Assembly (NCBI RefSeq): GCF_000468495.1
Contig: NC_022444.1
Coordinates: forward strand, 1,804,887-1,853,159
Length of the DNA stretch: 48,273 nucleotides
Origin: Megalodesulfovibrio gigas DSM 1382 = ATCC 19364
GTDB taxonomy: Bacteria; Desulfobacterota; Desulfovibrionia; Desulfovibrionales; Desulfovibrionaceae
Reading direction: 5' to 3'
How positions within the stretch are numbered: the first letter of the stretch is position 1; each line of letters starts with the position of its first letter. The position numbers and the translations under genes were made by a program. Below are positions 30,132-38,171 of this stretch, in pieces. A model generated the notes under the pieces. The model ran no database searches, was not told the origin of the DNA, and saw nothing but the letters and a program-made list of their open reading frames with translations.

Positions 30132-30785
30132 ATGAAACAAAACATCCCCTTTGAATCTTTCTTCATCCGGGCCTCGCAGGTCCTGGGGTTGCAGTCGCAG
30201 CAGGATCTGGCCCGGGCCCTCGGCGTGAACAGGTCTGCGATTTCCCAGGCCAAGCGGCGCGAGGCAGTGCCGTACGCATGGGTGGCGATTCTGGCCAAGG
30301 AGCATTCGCTGTCGCCGCAATGGCTGGCCACCGGCGCGGGGGAGCCGCATCAGCCAGGCACTGGCCCGGAGGAGGGTTTTGTGCAAATCCCAAAGGTTCG
30401 CGCCAGGTTGTGTGCCGGGGGCGGCTCCTTTGAGGTGGATGACGCCGTGGAGGAGTACTACGCCTTCAGCAGCGCATGGCTGTTGCGTAAGGGTGTGCCG
30501 GGCATGATGGTGCTCATGGATGTGTTCGGCAATTCCATGGAGCCGTTGATTCAGGAAGGCGACATGGCGCTCATCGATCAAAGCAAGAAGACCATCATTG
30601 CCGGGGCCATCTACGCAGTCGGCGTTGAGGAGACGGTCATGCTGAAACGAATTGAACGTCGCCCCGGGGCGCTGGTGTTGCGTTCTGACAACACGGGCTA
30701 TGCCCCGATCGTGTTGCAAGGAGAAGAGCTGGAGCAGGTGCGGATCATCGGGAAGATGATTTGGAGTTGTCGGGAATATCGGTAG
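30132..30785 (+). CDS. CI/LexA-type repressor with S24 peptidase domain
   Basis: A 217-residue phage-type repressor. The N-terminal helix-turn-helix (~18-65; QQDLARALGVNRSAISQAKRR) is of the phage CI family. The C-terminal S24 autoprotease domain has catalytic Ser135 in FGNSMEP and Lys172 in VMLKRIE. A likely self-cleavage site is Ala95-Gly96 in LCAGGG. It should dissociate upon RecA activation, as in the SOS response, or on another stress. No phage structural genes surround it, so it is a stand-alone chromosomal regulator. It is followed after 48 bp by a tiny zinc-ribbon gene on the same strand. Confidence 0.9.
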   Translation: MKQNIPFESFFIRASQVLGLQSQQDLARALGVNRSAISQAKRREAVPYAWVAILAKEHSLSPQWLATGAGEPHQPGTGPEEGFVQIPKVRARLCAGGGSFEVDDAVEEYYAFSSAWLLRKGVPGMMVLMDVFGNSMEPLIQEGDMALIDQSKKTIIAGAIYAVGVEETVMLKRIERRPGALVLRSDNTGYAPIVLQGEELEQVRIIGKMIWSCREYR

Positions 30786-30833
30786 CCGTATCATCATTGC
30801 GCAGCCGGCCCGAGGGGCGGCGAGGAGTTGGTC

Positions 30834-30998
30834 ATGCAAGAGAGGTTTTGTCGCTGCGGACAAAAAATCGTGGTGCAATTTGCAACGCAGGGGGGCCGGT
30901 GGCGCGTCCTGTTCTGGTGCGTTGCCAGCCTGACGGGCGAGCGGATCCAGCGGTGCCCGGCGTGCAGCAGCCCCTTGAGCATTGATGAATTGCATTGA
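30834..30998 (+). CDS. Small zinc-ribbon-like protein (54 residues)
   Basis: An ATG with GAGGAG 7 bases upstream opens a 54-codon frame ending TGA at 30998. The product begins MQERFCRCGQKIVV and ends with IQRCPACSSPLSIDELH. The C-x-C and C-x2-C pairs would bind one zinc ion. It is too short for most gene callers. Position and strand suggest co-transcription with the S24 repressor. It is followed by a GC-rich inverted repeat. Function unknown; a partner or accessory protein of the repressor, or a nucleic-acid-binding peptide, is conceivable. Confidence 0.7.
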   Translation: MQERFCRCGQKIVVQFATQGGRWRVLFWCVASLTGERIQRCPACSSPLSIDELH

Positions 30999-31004
30999 AC
31001 AGGG

Positions 31005-31045
31005 CAGGGCGCGTCGTCGCGTTGCATGCAGCACGGCGCGCCCTG
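31005..31045 (+). terminator. GC-rich hairpin after the zinc-ribbon gene
   Basis: CAGGGCGCG (31005-31013) pairs with CGCGCCCTG (31037-31045). It lies 6 bp after the stop. No T-run follows, so it may be a weak or Rho-assisted terminator. Confidence 0.5.
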
Positions 31046-31083
31046 CGTGGCAATGATTGTGTCGGCGTCAAGGATCTCTTTTG

Positions 31084-31109
31084 CGCCACGTTGCGCAAAA
31101 AACGTGGCG
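31084..31109 (-). terminator. Hairpin after the gene at 31118
   Basis: CGCCACGTT (31084-31092) pairs with AACGTGGCG (31101-31109); the loop is T-rich on the minus strand. It lies 8 bp beyond the stop of the minus-strand gene. Confidence 0.6.
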
Positions 31110-31117
31110 TCACCCGC

Positions 31118-31564
31118 TCAGGCGGTGTCCTTGCTCCGCAAGCGGGAGGCCAGGGCATGGGAGATGGTTTGCAGCAGCACCTCTTCTTCGGGCGAGCACT
31201 GCTGCGTCGCCACCGCAGCAATATCCAGGGGCATTTGCTGTTCCATGCGGGCGGACTCCATAAACATCACGAAGGCGAGCTTCAGGGCGGCGTCGTTTTC
31301 CTGCTCGCCATTGCACAGGTACTGCAATTGATCGTGCGGAATGGTCTCCACCATGCGCTCGGCAAACATGGTGGCCCATTTCTCATAGAGCGAGGGCATG
31401 CACGAAGGAAGGACCGCACACCAGCGTTCAATGGGGCTATCCAGGGTTTTGGGGGCCACCACGCTCAAAAACTCGCGCAGGGCCTCCGTGCGGGCGTCCA
31501 TATCCGTGGAAAAGGCGGCGCGGATTACGCCGACGACATGTTGTGTGATGTGTTCGGTATTCAT
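31118..31564 (-). CDS. Hypothetical helical protein, 148 residues
   Basis: An all-helical soluble protein beginning MNTEHITQHVVGVIRAAF. Cysteines lie at WCAVLPSC and in the C-terminal half. There is no signal peptide or obvious motif. It lacks a good ribosome-binding site at the chosen ATG (31564). It lies 86 bp downstream of korB on the same strand and might be the last gene of that operon, or independent. I do not recognise a family. Confidence 0.55.
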   Translation of the reverse strand: MNTEHITQHVVGVIRAAFSTDMDARTEALREFLSVVAPKTLDSPIERWCAVLPSCMPSLYEKWATMFAERMVETIPHDQLQYLCNGEQENDAALKLAFVMFMESARMEQQMPLDIAAVATQQCSPEEEVLLQTISHALASRLRSKDTA

Positions 31565-31650
31565 GGGGGTGTCGTGTTGCAGTCATGCGCCGGGAATGTG
31601 CGGTCTGCGGCCCGGCATTGCGAACGCGGACAGTACCGTGTCTGCCTCTG

Positions 31651-32502
<852 letters not shown>

Positions 32503-32511
32503 GGCAGGCTC

Positions 32512-34203
32512 CTACAGTCTGTCGAGGATGTAGCGTGCGGTGAAGGGCAACCCGTCATATCTGGTGATGCACTGTGTCATCGCAAACCCGGTTTCCATTC
32601 GAATGCAGTTGGCAAGTTGCCCGGCATGATTCCCTTCCACCATGACGACCTTGCCTGCCTGGGCAAAGCGCGGCAAAAAGTGGTCCGGGTTCAGGGGCCA
32701 GACCTGCGTGAAGTGCAGCACACCCACGGCCTGGCCTTCCGCGCGCAGCAGGGCTGCCGCCTCCTGCACCGCGCCAAGGGTGGATCCCCAGCAGGCAAGC
32801 AGCAGGTCTGGGGTGGGGGGGCCGTCGTAGTCGGGCGGGATGGCATCGGTACGCAGCAGCGCATGCTTGCGCAGGCGTTTTTCATGCATGGTGACGCGAA
32901 CGGCCAAATCTTCGGTGATGTGCCCGTCCGGCGTGTGTTCGTCTGAGTCGAGCACCACAAGCGACTGCCCCGCGCAGGGCAGGCGGCGCGGCGAGACGCC
33001 GGATTCCGTCACGGCGTACCGCTGGTACGATTCGGGCGCATCGTCGCTGCGATCCGGCAGGACCGCCGGCGGGAGCGCGGCAAGGTCGAACGGCTCCACA
33101 TTGCGGACGGAATCGGCAAGGAACTGATCGGACAAGACAAATATGGCGGTCTGGGCCTTTTCCGCCTGGTTGAAGGCATGCACCGTCAGGTGGAAGCACT
33201 GCTCGATGGTGCCCGGGGCGAAGATGGCGCGGGGGAACTCGCCGTGCCCGGCATACAGGGCGAGGGTGAGGTCTGCCTGTTCGGTGCGGGTTGGCAGGCC
33301 GGTGGCCGGGCCGGGGCGCTGTGACAGAAAGACCACGAGGGGCGTTTCCGTCATACCAGCCAGTGAGACGCCTTCCACCATCAGGGCAAAGCCACCGCCG
33401 GAGGTGGCGGTCATGGCCCGGGCGCCGGCATAGCTCGCGCCGAGGACCATGTTGACGGCGGCGATTTCGTCTTCCGCCTGCTCCACCACTATGCCCACAG
33501 TCTCCGCATGGGCCGCGAGCATCATGGGAACAGACGTGGCCGGCGTCATGGGATAATAGGAGCAGAACGTGCAGCCTGCGGCCATGGCGCCCAGGGCCAC
33601 GGCCTCGTTGCCGTTCAGGGCCAGATGTTCGCCGCGGGCAGGGGCCTTGGCCAGGGGGCCAAAGCCATGCGGCTGTTGTTCCACCCAGTCATGGCTTTTG
33701 GCGAGCACGGCCAGGTTTTGGTCAATGACGTCTTGTCCCTTTTTCTGGAACTGCTCCGTCACCAGCCGGGCGGGGTGGGCGCGGTCCAGACCCAGCAGGC
33801 CGCACAGCACGCCCAGGGCGGCCACATTCTCGAAAATTGGCTTGGGGATAAGTTCCTTGTACGGCACGGCCAAGGCATTGACATCGTGCGCGGACATGGC
33901 CTGACCCATCAGCAGCACGCCCCCGGGGGTGAGGGCCGGCGTGTGCAGGTCGATGGTTTCCTGGTTCAGCGCCACCAGGATATCCACGGATGCCGAGGGG
34001 GCGGCCACCCGCGGACCCTCGCCGGGCAGGGTTGTGCGAATGGCGAAGGTGTTGTGCCCGCCACGGATGCGGGATTGGTAATCCTGGGTCACGACCACAT
34101 CGTACCCGGCGCGGACCAGGGTCTTGGTCAACAAGTGCCCCACCGTGGCCAGGCCTTGGCCTGCCTCGCCGCCGATGAGGATGGTTGCGGCAGTCAACTG
34201 CAT
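32512..34203 (-). CDS. korA: 2-Oxoacid:ferredoxin oxidoreductase, fused gamma-alpha subunit
   Basis: A 563-residue subunit that joins the gamma domain (residues 1-~185; IGGEAGQGLATVGHLL and RIRGGHNTF) to the alpha domain (from ~200; GNEAVALGAMAAGCTFCSYYPMTPATS). ATSGGGFALMVEG and PGPATGLPTRTEQADL are typical of alpha subunits. It binds CoA and the ThDP cofactor's pyrimidine end together with KorB. No ferredoxin-like delta subunit is encoded nearby, so electrons go straight to free ferredoxin. Start at 34203 with GGGAG upstream. It follows the ferritin-like gene by 51 bp and may share its transcript. Confidence 0.88.
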   Translation of the reverse strand: MQLTAATILIGGEAGQGLATVGHLLTKTLVRAGYDVVVTQDYQSRIRGGHNTFAIRTTLPGEGPRVAAPSASVDILVALNQETIDLHTPALTPGGVLLMGQAMSAHDVNALAVPYKELIPKPIFENVAALGVLCGLLGLDRAHPARLVTEQFQKKGQDVIDQNLAVLAKSHDWVEQQPHGFGPLAKAPARGEHLALNGNEAVALGAMAAGCTFCSYYPMTPATSVPMMLAAHAETVGIVVEQAEDEIAAVNMVLGASYAGARAMTATSGGGFALMVEGVSLAGMTETPLVVFLSQRPGPATGLPTRTEQADLTLALYAGHGEFPRAIFAPGTIEQCFHLTVHAFNQAEKAQTAIFVLSDQFLADSVRNVEPFDLAALPPAVLPDRSDDAPESYQRYAVTESGVSPRRLPCAGQSLVVLDSDEHTPDGHITEDLAVRVTMHEKRLRKHALLRTDAIPPDYDGPPTPDLLLACWGSTLGAVQEAAALLRAEGQAVGVLHFTQVWPLNPDHFLPRFAQAGKVVMVEGNHAGQLANCIRMETGFAMTQCITRYDGLPFTARYILDRL

Positions 34204-34254
34204 GTCGTCTCCCTGCGGCTGAGTCGTGAACAAGCGGATGCCGGACGCGGGCAA

Positions 34255-34743
34255 TCAGCTCATGGAGTCGTCGTAGTATCGTTGCAAGTCGCTTAGCATG
34301 ATGTATTGGCTGTTGGATTCCTGGACCAGCCGCTGCCACAGGGCGGTCTCTTCGGCAAACTGGGCCTGCCCCAGCTGCGCTTCGTAGAACGCCTTGATTT
34401 CCAGCTCCAGCGCCAGCCCGGTGTCGATGGCCGCCAGGGCGGAGGGGGGGCATGTCTTGGGCAAGTCGGCCGTGGCCTTGGCAAAGACGGCATCGCCGCG
34501 GGCAAGCGCTGCCTCGTCCAGCGTGCAGGCCGCCGGGGCATCCTGGGTGGCCAGCGCGGCGAGCATGGCATCGAATTTTTTCAGGCGGGCCAGCTTGAAT
34601 TCGGCAATGCGGTCGAACACGTGCCGAATGCTGCTGTCGCTGCAGGCCTGGGCGGCCCGGGTATAAAAATCCACGGCCCGGGTGCACAGATCCGTGGCCT
34701 GGCACAGGGTCTGATGGAACGGCGCGTAGGCGTCGGCGGTCAT
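34255..34743 (-). CDS. Ferritin-like/rubrerythrin-fold protein
   Basis: A 162-residue four-helix protein. Carboxylates and histidine are spaced as in ferritin-like domains: helix RHVFDRIAEFKLARLKKFDAML and helix ALELEIKAFYEAQLGQAQFAEETALWQRLVQES. It lacks a rubredoxin domain. The usual E-x2-H pairs are incomplete, so diiron binding is uncertain. Cysteines at positions 14, 20, 34 and later are numerous for this fold. It is likely cytoplasmic, in iron or peroxide handling. It lies between the ferritin gene and korA on the same strand. GGGAG precedes the ATG. Confidence 0.65.
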   Translation of the reverse strand: MTADAYAPFHQTLCQATDLCTRAVDFYTRAAQACSDSSIRHVFDRIAEFKLARLKKFDAMLAALATQDAPAACTLDEAALARGDAVFAKATADLPKTCPPSALAAIDTGLALELEIKAFYEAQLGQAQFAEETALWQRLVQESNSQYIMLSDLQRYYDDSMS

Positions 34744-34817
34744 GGGCGATCTCCCGGTTCAATGCGCTGCCTGGCACGGGCGCAGGCGAACGCATGCATC
34801 ACGCGGCTTGGGGAGGC

Positions 34818-34853
34818 CATGGAACAGGAGGCATTGTCAGGAAATGTTCCATG
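34818..34853. promoter_or_regulatory. Inverted repeat between the two ferritin-like genes
   Basis: CATGGAACA (34818-34826) is perfectly complementary to TGTTCCATG (34845-34853), with an 18-bp spacer. It may be the terminator of the ferritin gene or an operator for the gene starting at 34743; neither is certain because no T-run follows. Confidence 0.4.
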
Positions 34854-34878
34854 GCGCTCCCGGGGTTTCGGGCCTGTC

Positions 34879-35388
34879 TCAGGCGGCAGGCGGCGTGGGG
34901 GCAGGACGGGTGGCAAGCTCCTTGTCCATCATGAAGAGCCCCTCGCCCTGGCCGCCAATGAGGCGCAGCTTTGCAAGAATATCGTTGAAGGAATCTTCTT
35001 CCTCCACCTGCTCCGTGACAAACCACTGCAGGAAGATGGCGCAGGCATGGTCCCGCTCTGCATGGGCCACGTCCATGAGATCGTTGATGCGTTTGGTGAC
35101 GCTGTATTCGTGGTTCAGGGCATACTCAAACACGGCAAGCGGCGTTTCCCATTCCTGCGTGGGGGCGTCGATGGCGAACAGCGTGGTTGCTCCGCCGCGT
35201 TCAAGGATGTAGTCGTAAAATTTCAAGGCATGGAAGAGTTCTTCCTGCGCCTGCATCCGCATCCAGCTGGCAAAGCCGGGCAGACCCTTTTGGGAGCACC
35301 AGGCGGCCATGCCAAGGTACAGGTACGAGGAATACAGCTCCCACTTGACCTGTTCATTGAGGGTATCGTTCATTTTGGGGCTGAGCAT
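34879..35388 (-). CDS. Bacterial ferritin (FtnA type)
   Basis: A 169-residue non-heme ferritin that oxidises and stores iron in a 24-subunit shell. All ferroxidase residues match FtnA numbering: E17, E50, H53, E94, Q127 and E130. The A helix reads KWELYSSYLYLGMAAW and the B helix MQAQEELFHALKFYDYI. The C-terminal Pro/Ala-rich tail is unusual. The start at 35388 has AGGAG 7 bases upstream. In a sulfate reducer it protects against free iron during oxygen exposure and supplies iron for abundant cytochromes and iron-sulfur proteins. Confidence 0.93.
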   Translation of the reverse strand: MLSPKMNDTLNEQVKWELYSSYLYLGMAAWCSQKGLPGFASWMRMQAQEELFHALKFYDYILERGGATTLFAIDAPTQEWETPLAVFEYALNHEYSVTKRINDLMDVAHAERDHACAIFLQWFVTEQVEEEDSFNDILAKLRLIGGQGEGLFMMDKELATRPAPTPPAA

Positions 35389-35515
35389 GCGAGTCTCCTG
35401 AAAAGAAATGTGGCTGCTGCGACAAAGGGTTGTTTGAGTGTAGACCATGAATTCGCAACCAGCGCAAGGGGGGAGCGTCCGGGAAAGCCATTCGAGGGCC
35501 TGGGCTGCAGGCGGA

Positions 35516-36280
35516 TCATGGCAGGGAGGGAATGCCCCGAAGTCCCAGATTGAGCCGCTCCAGGAGGCTGTCCGGCGTTGCCCGGGTGCACATCAGATGC
35601 CGGCTGTTGCCGGGCGGCACATCTGGAAAGTGCAGGATGCGGAAGGCGTTGCGGGAAAATGCGTCGAGGGTGAAGAGGTGTTCTGCCTCCTCCGGGGCCA
35701 GCAGCATGTAATCCGCCTGTCCGTTTTGGATCATGTGCAGCATGGCGATGTTTTCTTCAAAGGTGCTCACCCGCCGCGGCCTGTGCGTCCGGATCAGCGT
35801 ATCCACATGCTCCCCATAGGAAAAGCTTTCCTTCACCAGCAGGGTCAGGGAGCTGTTGGACATAGTCTGGTCCAGGGTCATCTGGTCGGCAAAGGCCTGC
35901 GCATTTTGGCGGGCCAGCCCCACGAAGGGGGCATCGCGATAGATTTCTGCCGAAAACTTGGCAAGGTGTTCGCGTTCCGGGGTCTTGAACCAGCCCAGGG
36001 CGCAGGCCGGGCCTGCATTGGCCTGAATGTGCGGCAGGTGCTGGGCCGGGGGCAACACCTCCCAGCGCAGCGGCACATGCGCCAACGCCGCAGCCCGGAG
36101 CACGGGGTCTGCGGTCAGCCCGCGGACGCCTCCGTCCCCGTCTTCCACATAATATGGCGGGCGAATATAATAATATATTTTGAGTATTTGTCGGTCGAAC
36201 GCGAGCAGCGCGGAATTGTCCACGGCAAACATGGCACATGCCCATAGCACGGCCAGGCAGATGGCGCAGCGCAGCAACAT
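35516..36280 (-). CDS. Periplasmic solute-binding protein (SBP family 3-like)
   Basis: A 254-residue secreted protein with a signal sequence at residues 1-27 (LLRCAICLAVLWACAMFA). The mature part begins with a strand ILKIYYYIRPPYYVEDGDG, resembling the opening of amino-acid-binding SBP-3 folds. GLTADPVLRAAALAHVPLRWEVLP and later YMLLAPEEAEHLF fit the second half. No ABC permease is nearby, so it may be a stand-alone sensor-type binding protein. The start is uncertain: the frame extends to a TTG at 36316, and the ATG at 36280 gives the better signal peptide. Confidence 0.65.
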   Translation of the reverse strand: MLLRCAICLAVLWACAMFAVDNSALLAFDRQILKIYYYIRPPYYVEDGDGGVRGLTADPVLRAAALAHVPLRWEVLPPAQHLPHIQANAGPACALGWFKTPEREHLAKFSAEIYRDAPFVGLARQNAQAFADQMTLDQTMSNSSLTLLVKESFSYGEHVDTLIRTHRPRRVSTFEENIAMLHMIQNGQADYMLLAPEEAEHLFTLDAFSRNAFRILHFPDVPPGNSRHLMCTRATPDSLLERLNLGLRGIPSLP

Positions 36281-36325
36281 AAGGACAAAACTACGCAGAT
36301 CACAGGCAGCCGTCAAACGGTTCCA

Positions 36326-36369
36326 GACAAAAAAAGACGTCTGCCGCCCAGGCGGGCAGGCAGACGTCT
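36326..36369 (-). terminator. Rho-independent terminator of the DHS-like gene
   Basis: AGACGTCTGCC (36335-36345) pairs with GGCAGACGTCT (36359-36369). On the minus strand the stem is followed by TTTTTTTGTC. It lies 31 bp after the stop codon. Confidence 0.9.
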
Positions 36370-36400
36370 GTGCAACTGCAGAGCGGAGGATGGCCGGTGA

Positions 36401-37372
36401 CTACCAGTCCATCACATAGGCGAAAATCAGCGGGGCGACGATGGTGGCATCCGAGTTGATCATGAACCGCGGCGTATCCACATCCAGCTTGTACCAGGTG
36501 ATTTTCTCGCTGGGGTTGGCGCCGGAGTAGCCGCCGTAGGAGGTCACGGCATCGCTGATCTGGCAGAAGTACGCCCAGAACGGGGTGTCGTCCTTGTGCA
36601 GATCCTGGATGAGCATGGGCACGGTGCAGATGGGGAAGTCCCCGGCAATGCCGCCGCCGATCTGGAAGAAGCCCACGGGGGTGCCGGCATCGGCCTGGGC
36701 CATGTACCATTCGGCCAGCACGTGCATGATTTCCGTGCCGCTTTTGATGAGGCTGTGGGAAGACAGCCGACCGTCCATGACCATGGCCGTGAACTTGTTG
36801 GCCAGGGTGGAGTCCTCGAACCCGGGGGAAAAGATGGGCACCTGCATTTCCTTGGCCGCCAGGACCCAGGAATGCTCGGCAGGAATGGCGAAATGCTGTT
36901 TGATTTCAGGACGGTCCAGCATGTCGAAGAAGTATTCGCACATGAATTTGCGGGTGCCGTTCTTGTCCGCCTGCTTCCAGATGTCCAGGAGGGTGGCCTC
37001 GGCCTTGAGCATGACGGTTTCGGGAATGCAGGTGTCCGTCACGCGGTTAAAGCCGCGATCACGCAGGTCGCGTTCCATTTCTGCGGTCAGTTCGCGCCAG
37101 TTGGGCACCACTTCGTAGCTGTGGTTGTCGAAGAGGTTGAACAGATCCTCTTCCAGGTTGGCCGCCGTGCAGCTGATGGCGTGCACCTTGCCGGCGCGGA
37201 TCATCTGGCCCAGGGAGATGCCCAGCTCCGCGCTGCTCATGGCGCCAGCCAGGGTGATGAACATCTTCCCGCCCTTGTCCAGCAGCGCTTTCCAGGCTTT
37301 GGCCGCCGCCAACGTTTCCCGGGCGTTGAAGTGTTTGTAATTGGTCTCCATGAACTGGCTGACGGCGCCCAT
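36401..37372 (-). CDS. Deoxyhypusine synthase family protein
   Basis: A 323-residue NAD-dependent enzyme of the deoxyhypusine synthase fold. In archaea and eukaryotes it attaches a spermidine-derived butylamine to eIF5A. ITLAGAMSSAELG and the C-terminal SGANPSEKITWYKLD keep the lysine (about K295) that carries the covalent intermediate in the family. GGGIAGDFPICTVPML belongs to the NAD site. Bacteria lack eIF5A, so the substrate must differ, for example in polyamine (homospermidine-like) synthesis. GGAGGA lies before the ATG at 37372. It is monocistronic with a strong terminator. Confidence 0.85.
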   Translation of the reverse strand: MGAVSQFMETNYKHFNARETLAAAKAWKALLDKGGKMFITLAGAMSSAELGISLGQMIRAGKVHAISCTAANLEEDLFNLFDNHSYEVVPNWRELTAEMERDLRDRGFNRVTDTCIPETVMLKAEATLLDIWKQADKNGTRKFMCEYFFDMLDRPEIKQHFAIPAEHSWVLAAKEMQVPIFSPGFEDSTLANKFTAMVMDGRLSSHSLIKSGTEIMHVLAEWYMAQADAGTPVGFFQIGGGIAGDFPICTVPMLIQDLHKDDTPFWAYFCQISDAVTSYGGYSGANPSEKITWYKLDVDTPRFMINSDATIVAPLIFAYVMDW

Positions 37373-37639
37373 GCAATTTCCTCCGGCTAGGGTGCTATGA
37401 TGTGCGGATCGCATGCAGTCCGTGTGATCCGGCTGCAGTGGCGGCGGCCGATGCCGGCGCGCGTACCGCACGAGTTTCTTGTAAATGAGGGTTGAGCCAT
37501 AGCACGCTTGCCGGCAATGCGCAAATGCCGGCCGGGTATGCCCGGCCGCACGGAGGTGCGAAGAAAGGTGCGATGCGGCCTTGCCCGCGCGCCACGGATC
37601 GGGCATGCAGGGACAATGCACGCCAACAAGGAGGCTTCC

Positions 37640-38104
37640 ATGCCCACGTCCTCTGCCCCTGCCGCCCTGCTGATCGGGCGCTGTCTGGATTTGCTGGATG
37701 CGTCGGATCTGGCCGTGCTGGCCACGTGCCCTGCCCGGGCGGACGCGCCGCCGCATTGCTCCCTCATGGCGTATGCGCTGGATGCGGAACGCAGGCACCT
37801 GCTGCTGACGACGCCGCAAGACTCGCGGAAATATGCAAATCTGATGGAGAATCCCAGGGTGAGCCTGCTGGTGGACACACGACAGGTGCACGCGCGCGAG
37901 GCTGTGCAGGCCCTCACCGTCTCTGCTGTGCTGGCGGACACGCCCCCGGAGGCCGCCGCCGGACTGCGCGCCCGGTTTCTGGCCCGGCATCCCAGGCTGA
38001 CGGAGTTCGCCTCCCGGCCGGACACTGCCCTGATCCGCCTGCGGCTGACGGCGTTTCAGTTGCTGGACGGCGTGGAGCACGCCCAGTACGTGTCGCTGGT
38101 GTAG
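37640..38104 (+). CDS. Pyridoxamine 5'-phosphate oxidase-like flavin-binding protein
   Basis: A 154-residue split-barrel protein. LAVLATCPARADAPPHCSLMAYAL and RHLLLTTPQDSRKYANLMENPRVSLLVD are the hallmark beta segments that bind FMN in the PNPOx-like family. It is too short for a true PdxH and more like small flavin or F420-type reductases or general stress proteins. AAGGAGG precedes the ATG at 37640. It is divergent from the DHS-like gene, with a 267-bp spacer containing two small GC-rich inverted repeats (near 37510-37546) but no recognised regulatory motif. Confidence 0.75.
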   Translation: MPTSSAPAALLIGRCLDLLDASDLAVLATCPARADAPPHCSLMAYALDAERRHLLLTTPQDSRKYANLMENPRVSLLVDTRQVHAREAVQALTVSAVLADTPPEAAAGLRARFLARHPRLTEFASRPDTALIRLRLTAFQLLDGVEHAQYVSLV

Positions 38105-38110
38105 CGTCAG

Positions 38111-38150
38111 GCTCGTCTGGGCTCGTCTGGGCTCGCCTGGGCGCGGCTGG
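38111..38150. repeat. 10-bp tandem repeat after the PNPOx-like gene
   Basis: GCTCGTCTGG, GCTCGTCTGG, GCTCGCCTGG, GCGCGGCTGG follow each other in register, 7 bp after the stop codon, in the short interval between two convergent genes. Confidence 0.75.
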
Positions 38151-38171
38151 TGTGGCTGGTGTGCCTGAGGA

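Noticed and set aside
37510-37546. Two GC-rich hairpins (GCCGGCA/TGCCGGC and GCCGGG/CCCGGC) in the leader of the PNPOx-like gene, considered as a riboswitch
   Set aside because: No conserved boxes of cobalamin, TPP, FMN or other known riboswitches are visible; short GC palindromes are expected in this base composition.
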